Translations under genes and position numbers: made by a program
In this document: one piece after another, positions 47,315-55,337 of the stretch
Position numbering within the stretch: the first letter of the stretch is position 1
How the letters are laid out: every line of letters starts with the position of its first letter
Notes under the pieces: generated by a model
Databases searched by the model: none
Told to the model about the DNA's origin: nothing
The model's input: only the letters and a program-made list of their open reading frames with translations
Assembly (NCBI RefSeq): GCF_001687625.2
Contig: NZ_CP016538.2
Span: 1,332,501 to 1,396,500 of the forward strand
DNA: 64,000 bases
Source: Planococcus maritimus
GTDB lineage: Bacteria > Bacillota > Bacilli > Bacillales_A > Planococcaceae
Direction of reading: 5' to 3'

Positions 47315-48496
47315 ATGATTACAGGGCTCGACCACTATAAAGAAAAATGGGGCATTCGGTCGGACGCTGCCATTCAACCTGGACTCGAAGCAATGGAATC
47401 GGCTTTAGCCGAACTAGGGCATCCTCATCACGGGTTGCCATTTATCCACATTGCCGGAACCAATGGCAAAGGCTCGACAGCGGCTTTCATCTCATCTATC
47501 CTCATGGCTCACGGCAAACGGGTCGGTAATTTCTTCTCGCCTGCAATTGAAGATGTTCATGACCAGATTCAAATCAACCGGCAGCCAGTTGGCGAGAAAG
47601 AATTTGATGTGGCGATGAAGCAGCTTGCGGCAGTGAAAACACCGCTGACGGATTTTGAATTGCTGACGGTGGCGGCAATTCTTATGTTGAAAGAACAATC
47701 TCCAGATTACATCATCATGGAGGCGGGGATGGGGGGCAGGTTTGACAGCACCAATATCATCGAGCCGCTTGTCAGTATCATCACAAGCATTTCCAAAGAA
47801 CACACAGCCTTTCTCGGCGACACGATTGAAGAAATCGCTTGGCATAAAGCGGGCATCATCAAACAAGGCAAACCAGTCGTTATCGGTGAATTACCGGAAT
47901 CAGCGCATGAGCAAGTAAAAAAAATTGCAGAAGACAAAAATGCTCTTGTCTTCACAGTGCAGCCGTACAAAGGCTCGTTAACATTGAAAGGAGCCCATCA
48001 GGAAGTCAATGCGTCACTGGCATGGACAGCTGTAAAGCAATTACTCGGGGAATCCTTTATAGAAGAAAAAGCGGTTTCCGGTTTGGCGCAAGCAGCCATT
48101 CCCTTCCGGTTTGAGGAAGTATATCCAGGTGTCATTTTTGACGGTGCGCATAACGAGGCGAGCATCAATGCGCTTGTTGAAACCATCAAGGAAAATTACC
48201 CAAATAAAAAAATTCATATTGTGATGGGCTTAATTCAAGGAAAGGACTATTTATCCATTTTAAAATCTCTGGAAAATATCGCCATCCGTTTCACGTTTAT
48301 AGATTTTAAAGATGAGCGTGCCATGCCGGCAAAAATTTTATTTTCAGAAAATATAAGTAAAATAAAGACAATTCAAAATGAATATGATATATTACCTGTA
48401 CACGAAGAAGTAGAAGTGACAATAGTCACAGGTTCTCTGTACCTACTGAGTCTCTTGAAACAACAAAATTATGAAATGTTCCGGCTGTATAACTAG
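47315..48496 (+). CDS. folC: Folylpolyglutamate synthase/dihydrofolate synthase
   Basis: Adds glutamate to dihydropteroate and folates. It has 393 residues, somewhat shorter than the 430 of B. subtilis. The N-terminal MITGLDHYKEKWGIRSD, P-loop IAGTNGKGSTAAFISSIL (about 46-63) and metal-binding IMEAGMGGRFDSTN (about 131-144) are clear. A C-terminal ligase domain follows with VIFDGAHNEASI (about 270). The loop after the P-loop reads FSPAIED where SPHL is usual. The last 60 codons are AT-rich. Classified as FolC with a reduced C-terminal domain. Confidence 0.93.
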   Translation: MITGLDHYKEKWGIRSDAAIQPGLEAMESALAELGHPHHGLPFIHIAGTNGKGSTAAFISSILMAHGKRVGNFFSPAIEDVHDQIQINRQPVGEKEFDVAMKQLAAVKTPLTDFELLTVAAILMLKEQSPDYIIMEAGMGGRFDSTNIIEPLVSIITSISKEHTAFLGDTIEEIAWHKAGIIKQGKPVVIGELPESAHEQVKKIAEDKNALVFTVQPYKGSLTLKGAHQEVNASLAWTAVKQLLGESFIEEKAVSGLAQAAIPFRFEEVYPGVIFDGAHNEASINALVETIKENYPNKKIHIVMGLIQGKDYLSILKSLENIAIRFTFIDFKDERAMPAKILFSENISKIKTIQNEYDILPVHEEVEVTIVTGSLYLLSLLKQQNYEMFRLYN

Positions 48497-48547
48497 CCAT
48501 TGATCGGGAAACGGGTCAATCCGTGAGCATAGCGAGGGAGAAAAGCG

Positions 48548-50251
48548 ATGGATCCAATAACCAAAAGAACGCGAATCCTATGGACAGCTTGGTTGTTCGT
48601 AGTGCCGCCAGGTCTTTACCTTATCTATCAATATTACCCGCCTCCTGCCATGGAACTGACCGACGTTTTAGCTTATTTAGCCTTTTTTGTGCTGGCTTGT
48701 TTATTCCCGATGAATATCAGTGGGGTGCCTACCTATCTCGTCCAGTGGCTGACGGTGGCGGTTTTCTTGAAATACGGAATCTTCACAGAAGTCATTCTGT
48801 CTCAAGTAGCGATGATTATCGTGATCTTGAGGCTACGCACTTCCGAGAATCTGTCGGCACGATTTCCCTTTAATTCCATCATGTTCTTTGCCGTCTCGGC
48901 GATTGCCGGATTACTGTTCCTGTTTGCCGGCGGTGAGATCGGTTCCTTGAGTCTGGCTCACGTCATTGTATTTGGCTTGCTATTCCAGACTGTCTCTTTT
49001 GTCTCCAATCAACTGATTCTCTACGGTTATATCCGGATTCTCGGCGAACATAAAAACTTTTTCTCGCTCGATACGATTTGGGATTTCACCATTGCCTTTT
49101 TAGTGTTTCCGTTTTCAATCGCCCTTTATATGTCAGAAGCCTATTTCGGGTTGGCGGCTTTGTTATTGCTAGGCATCCCGTTTTTTACAATGACCGCTGT
49201 CATTCACATGTACACTAATTCCGAGAAGGTTAATAACGATTTGAAGAAAGCGGGAGAAATCGGCCACCAATTGGCTGCTCGGCTGTCTTCAGATGAAGTG
49301 CTCGATCAATTCGTCATCCAAGTCGCAGAGCTTTTCAAAGTGGACTATGCCTATGTCATTGACTATCACAAAGGGCAATTGTTAATGTTGAGAACCTATG
49401 AAGACAAAGAATTTAAATCGCTCGATGCAAAACCCGTCAATTGCGATCAAGGGATAGCGGGCAAAGCGATTATTGAAAACGATTCCTTTATGTTCAGCAG
49501 AAAATCCCAGTGGAAAGACATTCAAAGCGATCATATCAACCCAGAGTCAGAGAGCCTCATGGCGATGCCGATTTCACGCAATAATAAAATTGAAGGGGTT
49601 CTGGTTCTCGCGGCTCGCAGAAAGCATGCGTTTCTTCATCACCAGCTTCAAATTCTCGATATCTTAAGCACCTATTTCGCTGTATCACTGGAAAAAGCGG
49701 TACTCGTCCAAAACGCAATCGCCAAGAGTGAACGCTGCGGGCTCACTAAGCTATACAATTACCGCTACTTGGACGAAGCAATTGGTAAATGCATGGACCA
49801 GGTCAATAAAGGTGAACTAAAAAGTTTATCCGTCATCATGATGGACATCGATTACTTCAAATCCATCAACGACAAATATGGCCATCAAAGCGGCAATGAA
49901 ATCTTGATAGCCTTGGCAAATTTATTGACAGAGATGATCGGTGACGAAGGCACAGTCGCACGATATGGGGGAGAAGAGTTCGTCATCTTGCTTCCAAGCT
50001 ATAGCAAAGAACTGGCTATGCTGCTCGCTGAGAACATTCGCAAAGAAATTAAAAGCCACGAATTTCTCGTGCAAAGTGACCTCGACGACAATCGCGGGAC
50101 TGTTAGTATCCACATCACCATGAGCATCGGCGTTTCATCCGCACCAGATGATAGTGACGATGCCATGGCGATGATCCGCAACGCCGACCGTGCTCTGTAT
50201 ATCGGGGCGAAGCAGGCGGGGCGGAATAAAGTGGCGGCGTATTCGAAATAG
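48548..50251 (+). CDS. Membrane GAF-GGDEF diguanylate cyclase
   Basis: A 567-residue protein predicted to make cyclic di-GMP. The N-terminal 220 residues form about seven membrane segments. A GAF domain covers about 235-385 (SSDEVLDQFVIQVAELFKVD, then MAMPISRNNKIEGVLVLAAR). The GGDEF domain covers about 395-567 with IMMDIDYFKSINDKYGH, the active-site loop ARYGGEEFVILLPS and RNADRALYIGAKQAGRN. The allosteric I-site RxxD is not present (GDEG at that position), so product inhibition is not expected at that site. It precedes the type IV pilus locus. Confidence 0.92.
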   Translation: MDPITKRTRILWTAWLFVVPPGLYLIYQYYPPPAMELTDVLAYLAFFVLACLFPMNISGVPTYLVQWLTVAVFLKYGIFTEVILSQVAMIIVILRLRTSENLSARFPFNSIMFFAVSAIAGLLFLFAGGEIGSLSLAHVIVFGLLFQTVSFVSNQLILYGYIRILGEHKNFFSLDTIWDFTIAFLVFPFSIALYMSEAYFGLAALLLLGIPFFTMTAVIHMYTNSEKVNNDLKKAGEIGHQLAARLSSDEVLDQFVIQVAELFKVDYAYVIDYHKGQLLMLRTYEDKEFKSLDAKPVNCDQGIAGKAIIENDSFMFSRKSQWKDIQSDHINPESESLMAMPISRNNKIEGVLVLAARRKHAFLHHQLQILDILSTYFAVSLEKAVLVQNAIAKSERCGLTKLYNYRYLDEAIGKCMDQVNKGELKSLSVIMMDIDYFKSINDKYGHQSGNEILIALANLLTEMIGDEGTVARYGGEEFVILLPSYSKELAMLLAENIRKEIKSHEFLVQSDLDDNRGTVSIHITMSIGVSSAPDDSDDAMAMIRNADRALYIGAKQAGRNKVAAYSK

Positions 50252-50261
50252 AATAAAAAGA

Positions 50262-50297
50262 AAGCCCAAGTTCAGAGGTGAACTTGGGCTTTCTTAA
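50262..50297. terminator. Bidirectional terminator between the GGDEF gene and the minor pilins
   Basis: AAAGCCCAAGTTCA and TGAACTTGGGCTTT form a 14-base-pair stem around GAGG, with A and T runs on either side. Confidence 0.92.
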
Positions 50298-50299
50298 AG

Positions 50300-52150
50300 T
50301 TACGGAGCATCATAGCTTCGTTCTAGTTCTACTGGAGGAGAGATATTATTAATCCATGGCTCAGTATCAATATCCAACTTTGAAAAATTTTTAATTATAT
50401 CTTGATCGTATATAATGTTTAATCTGGAAAGTGCTTTTGACATCTTAAGTTGTTCGTTACTCGAGTAGTACTTTTTGCCATCTCCTCTTAGTGCATTGAG
50501 AGTGATTCTTCTAGCTGAAATGCCTCCCTCGATTCTAATATTCGATCCTACACCATATATCTCCATAGCTTGTTCGCTATAAAAATAACCTTTAATCCGA
50601 CTAGGATTGGGCTTGTCTACAGAGTTATTTGAGAGATTAATATTTCCTTTAGCAAAAATGATTAAAGAACCTGTGCGATCATCATATGGAATACCATATA
50701 TTTCAGATTCTGTGATAGTAACATCACCCTCGACGTAAAAAATCACGTCACTTTCAAGATGAGCGTTTTCAATTTTTAAATCTCCATTAACGTATACGAT
50801 GCCTTTAATTTTAGATGGATACTCCTCAGTTGAATTTTTTATGTACATATTCTCTTCTATATACGCACCTTCTTTGAAAGTTGTATTTGTTGAATAAAGC
50901 ACAAGACTCCCGCGGGTGCCAAATTTATTAAAGTTATTTTTTCCGGATCCGTAAAAGCTGCCGTCATAGTCTAGTTCAATCTCTTTATTTTTGTTGTTAC
51001 ACCTTCTAATACATTTTTCTTCAACTAAATACACGTCACCAGCGTTATCTAAATTACTGAAAGCTCTATCATCACCTACGTCATATATATTTGTCGCGGT
51101 TGGTTTAATATGTACTTTACTTAATTGACTTTTGAAATTAATAGGATCTACGTTTACTAATTTATTAGTATTTAAGGGGGCCTGTTTATCAAAGAAAAGA
51201 TTTTCTTCAGTTATTAAATTCCCGTTATACTTACTCCCGACTTTAGTGTAGTACCAATTATCCTTGTCTAAGAATGTGGAGTTCAAATGTTTATCGTAAT
51301 TAAATACACTGTTTTGGGTAGTGCCATTAAAAATAGCATTAAACTTGTACATGCTACCACCAAGAAATAGTTTTCCTTTTTTCCCCGAACTAACAGCTGA
51401 AATTTGAGGGAAAACACTAGCTTGCGAATAATCACTGTAGCCAACAATCCAATAATTTGAAGTTCTTCTAATACCGTAGTCGGATACAATTAAATTTCCA
51501 TCAACTTTCAGATCGCCTTCGATTGAAGAACCCCCATTTAAAAACAAATTACCTTCACCTGGAACTATAGGAAAGCGATTAGGATCATCCAAGTCAACAA
51601 AGTCACTTTTCGCTTTGTAGGCGCCAACTGCATAATTCAATACTTCCGGATATTGCGTTGATCCGATATTATATGTTGTATAAAGAGTTTCTGATTTGTC
51701 ATCTGAAGTACCGATGCTTTTGAAAGTAATGTTCTTTCTTAAATACTTTTGGGTAGAATTTACAACAAGTAGGCTATCTAGGTCGTCAACAGACTTTGAT
51801 ATACAGACTGTATAATCTGTTCCGGCTCCAGGGTTCGCTTCTCCAGTTAAAGGCATACCGCCAATGCACTTGTATTTATCTACTACATTATTCAGTTTGT
51901 TTACATAGTCAGCTGCTGAAATTCCGTTTGCAGAAATAGACTGATTTAACTCGGTGGTTATTTGGGAGGTAATTAACTCAATACCTTTATCAGCTAAATC
52001 GGAAGACTGTATGACCTTTTCCCGAGTTTCGTTTTTCTGAGTACCATTAATTGTCATCGCCATCAAACTGGCGCCGAGGATAGAAAATAAAAGTACAAGC
52101 ATTAAGGTTAATAGCAAAGAATATCCTGTTTCACTGTTTAGTATCTTCAT
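50300..52150 (-). CDS. Large PilX/GspK-like minor pilin, putative tip subunit
   Basis: A 616-residue protein. The N-terminus has a short leader ending in glycine (NSETG) followed by a hydrophobic helix YSLLLTLMLVLLFSILGASL, as in PilX-type prepilins. Position +5 of the mature protein is leucine, not the usual glutamate, a feature of GspK-type tip pilins. The C-terminal half is rich in short strand-turn repeats (YVNGDLKIENAHLES, YVEGDVTITESEI, FAKGNINLSNNSV), which suggests a beta-helix domain. Base composition is AT-rich compared with neighbours. Third gene of a minus-strand trio; could act as adhesin or pilus cap. Confidence 0.75.
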   Translation of the reverse strand: MKILNSETGYSLLLTLMLVLLFSILGASLMAMTINGTQKNETREKVIQSSDLADKGIELITSQITTELNQSISANGISAADYVNKLNNVVDKYKCIGGMPLTGEANPGAGTDYTVCISKSVDDLDSLLVVNSTQKYLRKNITFKSIGTSDDKSETLYTTYNIGSTQYPEVLNYAVGAYKAKSDFVDLDDPNRFPIVPGEGNLFLNGGSSIEGDLKVDGNLIVSDYGIRRTSNYWIVGYSDYSQASVFPQISAVSSGKKGKLFLGGSMYKFNAIFNGTTQNSVFNYDKHLNSTFLDKDNWYYTKVGSKYNGNLITEENLFFDKQAPLNTNKLVNVDPINFKSQLSKVHIKPTATNIYDVGDDRAFSNLDNAGDVYLVEEKCIRRCNNKNKEIELDYDGSFYGSGKNNFNKFGTRGSLVLYSTNTTFKEGAYIEENMYIKNSTEEYPSKIKGIVYVNGDLKIENAHLESDVIFYVEGDVTITESEIYGIPYDDRTGSLIIFAKGNINLSNNSVDKPNPSRIKGYFYSEQAMEIYGVGSNIRIEGGISARRITLNALRGDGKKYYSSNEQLKMSKALSRLNIIYDQDIIKNFSKLDIDTEPWINNISPPVELERSYDAP

Positions 52151-52153
52151 CGT

Positions 52154-52705
52154 TTAGTCTCCTCCACCATTAATTACCTGTACAGTATTTTCAAAATCCA
52201 TTGTATGCTCTTGCTTCCCCTTTAAAGTCTTCAATGTGAATTTAACTTTGTATTCCGTGTTGTCTTTTTCTTCTGTAATTAAATTATAAAGTTCACCATT
52301 ACAATCATTTTCTAGAAGAGTAACTGAATTATTGTGAAAATGAACCGGCTGGTCTTTTACAATCACTTCTCCGTCTTTAAATCCAGTGTTGTATTGTTCA
52401 ATTACTTCTTCGGAATTAATAGGGTTACGTTTAGTTATTTTCATTAATGTGGTGGAGGAAGCGTCTAAACAAATAGATCCCATTTCTATTTCTTCACCTT
52501 TCAGAACAAACATATCCTTAATAAAACTAGACATGATTAAATCTGCTTCATCACGCAATTCTGCTTCTGCCTGTATCCTTTGATAATTGGAATAGCCCTG
52601 GGAAAGAACTGAGTATGAGAGTGAAGCGACAATGCTAACAATGACTAACGTAGCTAAGAGTTCGACTAGTGTAATGCCCTTTGAGTTATTAATCTTTGCT
52701 AACAT
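52154..52705 (-). CDS. Prepilin-like minor pilin, PilW/GspJ type
   Basis: A 183-residue protein with a class III type IV prepilin signal: LAKINNSKG, cleavage after the glycine, then ITLVELLATLVIVSIVASLS with glutamate at +5. I start it at ATG 52705, which has GAGGGG about 10 bases upstream; the reading frame runs further up inside the preceding gene. It overlaps that gene by 17 bases and ends 3 bases before the next, so translation is coupled. AT-rich. Confidence 0.8.
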   Translation of the reverse strand: MLAKINNSKGITLVELLATLVIVSIVASLSYSVLSQGYSNYQRIQAEAELRDEADLIMSSFIKDMFVLKGEEIEMGSICLDASSTTLMKITKRNPINSEEVIEQYNTGFKDGEVIVKDQPVHFHNNSVTLLENDCNGELYNLITEEKDNTEYKVKFTLKTLKGKQEHTMDFENTVQVINGGGD

Positions 52706-53096
52706 CGGAAATGTACCCCTCCACGCTGCTTGACATATTAGAGTCAACGGCAGTTACTATTACTACTACATTAATTAAAGATAAACTGCATTCGTCTAAA
52801 TCCTGATAAGTATTTACTTCAATTCTGTAATCTTTTTCGTTGATATTGTAAATGAAAGAGGGCATTTCTTTACTGTTACATTTATCTGCCGTAGGAAATT
52901 CAATATATTCATCAGCTTGTACTTTGACTCTCTCTAAATAAGCATCTGCCAAATTGATCACCACTAGTTTCTCGCTGTTGCTGACAGCGAGTTTATTTGT
53001 ATTGGAGAAGATTGCCATAAAACTCATTAGGACAATGGAGATAATGACGAGGGATGCTAAAACCTCCACTAGTGTAAAACCATTTTCGTTTTCCAT
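52689..53096 (-). CDS. Prepilin-like minor pilin, PilV/GspI type
   Basis: A 135-residue protein with a prepilin signal MENENG and the mature start FTLVEVLASLVIISIVLMSF, glutamate at +5. The rest is a short globular domain with two cysteines (DKCNS and DECSL) that might pair. GAGGGGTG precedes the ATG. First gene of the minus-strand minor pilin operon; its order relative to the next two corresponds to GspI-J-K. Confidence 0.82.
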   Translation of the reverse strand: MENENGFTLVEVLASLVIISIVLMSFMAIFSNTNKLAVSNSEKLVVINLADAYLERVKVQADEYIEFPTADKCNSKEMPSFIYNINEKDYRIEVNTYQDLDECSLSLINVVVIVTAVDSNMSSSVEGYISDVSKD

Positions 53097-53382
53097 ACTT
53101 CACCCCTCACAATCTCTTTCTGCAAAATAAATCTTTATAAGTGTTTGAAAATACCCGATATCTTACTGAATCCTCATTAGTAATCTGATTTCATGACATA
53201 AAACGACGAGAAAATGAAAATAAAAAGACCTTTCAAACTTTCAAATGGGGTCTTAATAAATAATAATACCTACTTTTATTTATAACATTTATCTTGTATG
53301 ATAGCTATAGAAACGTGGGAGTGTAATACTAATAAGGTGGATTTTTTTTACAATTAAAGAATGATAAATTCTTATTAATAGA
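53097..53382. other. AT-rich divergent gap between minor pilin and pilus operons
   Basis: No gene is supported here. On the minus strand, about 130 bases ahead of the first minor pilin gene, an AAGACC/GGTCTT stem (53225-53254) followed by a T run (minus-strand reading) forms an attenuator-like hairpin. Its loop holds a tandem TTTGAAAG. No clear minus-strand promoter was recognised. Confidence 0.35.
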
Positions 53383-53411
53383 TTGACTATGATAATCATT
53401 ACTTTCATATC
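53383..53411 (+). promoter_or_regulatory. Weak candidate promoter of the pilus operon
   Basis: TTGACT at 53383-53388 and CATATC 17 bases later. The -10 is poor. A Fur-like palindrome lies across the -35/spacer. Confidence 0.35.
53385..53403 (+). promoter_or_regulatory. Fur-box-like palindrome
   Basis: Matches 15 of 19 positions of the classical Fur box, with a perfect ATGAT-A-ATCAT centre. It lies within the candidate pilus operon promoter. Confidence 0.4.
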
Positions 53412-53448
53412 AAAATTAGTATTGAATTTCGGGTCGACAGATAAGACT

Positions 53449-53496
53449 CTCTTCACAAATGCCTATTTTTGAAGTAATAGCCTTGTGAGACAAGAG
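53449..53496 (+). other. Structured leader ahead of the pilus operon
   Basis: CTCTT-CACAA (53449-53458) pairs with TTGTG (53483-53487) and AAGAG (53492-53496), with an inner CTATT/AATAG helix. An alternative hairpin CTTGT-GAG-ACAAG (53482-53494) would exclude the outer pairing. It ends about 25 bases before the first start codon. Confidence 0.35.
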
Positions 53497-53522
53497 TGTA
53501 ACCAAAAAGAGGGGGATTATAT

Positions 53523-53882
53523 ATGGTTCGTTTATTAATTTTGATCATGCTCGGAAGTGTTGCGCTGGCAATAGCTCATTTTTTCTTTAAGTCCATACCG
53601 ATGAGTAAAAAAATAATAACGGTTGGAGGGGGACTGATCGCTGCTATGGCAGCGGTCGCGTTGCAAGGGAACTATCCGTTCTATATGCCATTGATTGCCA
53701 TCGTTGGAGTGGCTCTACTGGTAACATTAGTTTATGTGAAGTTAGAGGAGAAACGGCAACTTGAAAAGCAACGGTATGTTAAAGAAAGAAAGGGAAGAGT
53801 TGCTGCAGCATCTTCGTCAAAAAATACAACAGAAAATAGTTTTAGCATGAGCCCAGTTGAAACGGGTAAGGGGGAGCAATAA
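53523..53882 (+). CDS. Small membrane protein of the pilus operon, unknown function
   Basis: A 119-residue protein I do not recognise. It has three hydrophobic helices (about 2-22, 29-47 and 51-72), then a basic/acidic helix KLEEKRQLEKQRYVKERKGR and a Ser/Thr-rich tail. Topology suggests a cytoplasmic C-terminus. It is the first gene of the plus-strand pilus operon, preceded by AGAGGGGGA, and overlaps no neighbour; the next gene starts 1 base after its stop. An accessory role in pilus assembly is inferred from position only. Confidence 0.7.
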   Translation: MVRLLILIMLGSVALAIAHFFFKSIPMSKKIITVGGGLIAAMAAVALQGNYPFYMPLIAIVGVALLVTLVYVKLEEKRQLEKQRYVKERKGRVAAASSSKNTTENSFSMSPVETGKGEQ

Positions 53883-53883
53883 C

Positions 53884-55317
53884 TTGGATAATAAAGTATT
53901 TGGTTTGACGTTTGTGACAGTTCTGGCTTCTGCGATGGTTTTTTTCGGAATAGCCAATGCCGGTTCATATGCGGTTGATAATTTGTTGTTCTCCTCTGAA
54001 GAGTACGGTGACAATACATATATAGGCACTACAGATGTTTCAAATATGGAAGTGGCAAGTGCAGTTTCGACTGTCTCGAGCAGTTTCGATTCTTGGAAAC
54101 AGAACGCTGCATTGTTCGTTCGTTTTCAAGATGCTACCGCAGAGTATCCTCTTAAACATGCGGAAGCTCTAGTGGAAGAAACAACATCACAAGCACAAAG
54201 CGGTCAGCAAAATAATGTTGTCATTAATTTGCCGGAAGCAAAAACGCGTTCGTTTTTGGAATCGAATTTCCCAGAAGTGGCTTTTTCTGAAACCGATACC
54301 CAAAGCATTACATCGATACTGGAGCAGGCACTGGCAGCTGGGCAGACAGAAACCCGGGTAGATATCAGTGACGATTCGTTGACGGTTGAAAAAGTTATCG
54401 TCTCTGAAACGAGCTTTCCACATGATTTAGAAAGCGACGGGGCGGACTTGGTCATCGAAGAGTTGGATGGCATGCAGATAGCGCCCGAATCGCAATTCTC
54501 ATTATTGGCCGTCTTAGCTGAGCTGAATGCATGGGACATTACGGATGAGGAATTGACGGAAATTGCTTCTGTTGTTTATTCGACCGTATTGAAGACGAAT
54601 TTATTGATTGATGAGCGCAGCATCGGTGCTACGCAGCCGGCGTCAATTCCACTTGGTTTTGAAGCAACTATCAGCCAAGATCTTGCAATCGATCTGGCGT
54701 TCACCAACCCGAACCATAATACCTTTACATTGAATGTCGATAAAGCTGGCGAAATGATTACTGCTTCACTCACTGCTTTGCCTTTTGTTTACGATTACTC
54801 GGTTCAAACGGGCGGCGAAACAGAAATCGAGCCGCGCTTGATCAAACAATATAGCGCGTTTGTATCTTCTGGTACATCGGTTAAAGAAGATGGTGCTGAT
54901 GGCGCGCGCATCGAAGTCAGCCGTGCCGTCTTCGATGACAATGAGGAACTAGAGGTTGAACCGGTGTCAACCGACTTTTATCCGCCTATTCATCGGGTAG
55001 AAGTCTATCCGCTCGAAACTCCGGAAGCAGCATCGCCAGGGGATGCAACTGATCCAGCCGGTGAAGATGCAGGAAACCCTGATGCCGATCAAGGACAAGG
55101 CGATTTGATTGTTGAAGATCCGGAAAACCCAGGATTTGACCTGGATGGCTATCCGATCATATTTGATGAAAATGGTGACATTGTCCAAAACGGCCAAAAT
55201 GATAGCGGTTCAGATGCAGGCAGTGACAGTGGCAATGCAAATAGCAATGAAGAAAACGGCGACGAACAATCAGATGAACCTGTTTACGATAAATCCGGCA
55301 AGTTGATCAACCCTTAA
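53884..55317 (+). CDS. VanW/G5-like secreted or membrane-anchored protein of the pilus operon
   Basis: A 477-residue protein with an N-terminal membrane segment (about residues 5-27), a large extracytoplasmic domain and a C-terminal acidic low-complexity tail (about 395-477, rich in Asp, Glu, Gly, Asn, Ser). Residues about 320-385 (IEVSRAVFDDNEELEVEPVS, then TDFYPPIHRVEVYP) resemble the VanW C-terminal/G5 region. The start is TTG 53884 with GGGGGAG about 7 bases upstream. No cysteines of note. It may contact the cell wall during pilus passage; that is inference. Confidence 0.6.
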   Translation: MDNKVFGLTFVTVLASAMVFFGIANAGSYAVDNLLFSSEEYGDNTYIGTTDVSNMEVASAVSTVSSSFDSWKQNAALFVRFQDATAEYPLKHAEALVEETTSQAQSGQQNNVVINLPEAKTRSFLESNFPEVAFSETDTQSITSILEQALAAGQTETRVDISDDSLTVEKVIVSETSFPHDLESDGADLVIEELDGMQIAPESQFSLLAVLAELNAWDITDEELTEIASVVYSTVLKTNLLIDERSIGATQPASIPLGFEATISQDLAIDLAFTNPNHNTFTLNVDKAGEMITASLTALPFVYDYSVQTGGETEIEPRLIKQYSAFVSSGTSVKEDGADGARIEVSRAVFDDNEELEVEPVSTDFYPPIHRVEVYPLETPEAASPGDATDPAGEDAGNPDADQGQGDLIVEDPENPGFDLDGYPIIFDENGDIVQNGQNDSGSDAGSDSGNANSNEENGDEQSDEPVYDKSGKLINP

Positions 55318-55337
55318 ATGGTCTAGGAGGAATTAGT

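Noticed and set aside
53400-53522. Checked for a c-di-GMP (GEMM) riboswitch before the pilus operon
   Set aside because: I could not find the conserved GEMM-I or GEMM-II core segments, so only an unnamed leader structure is reported.
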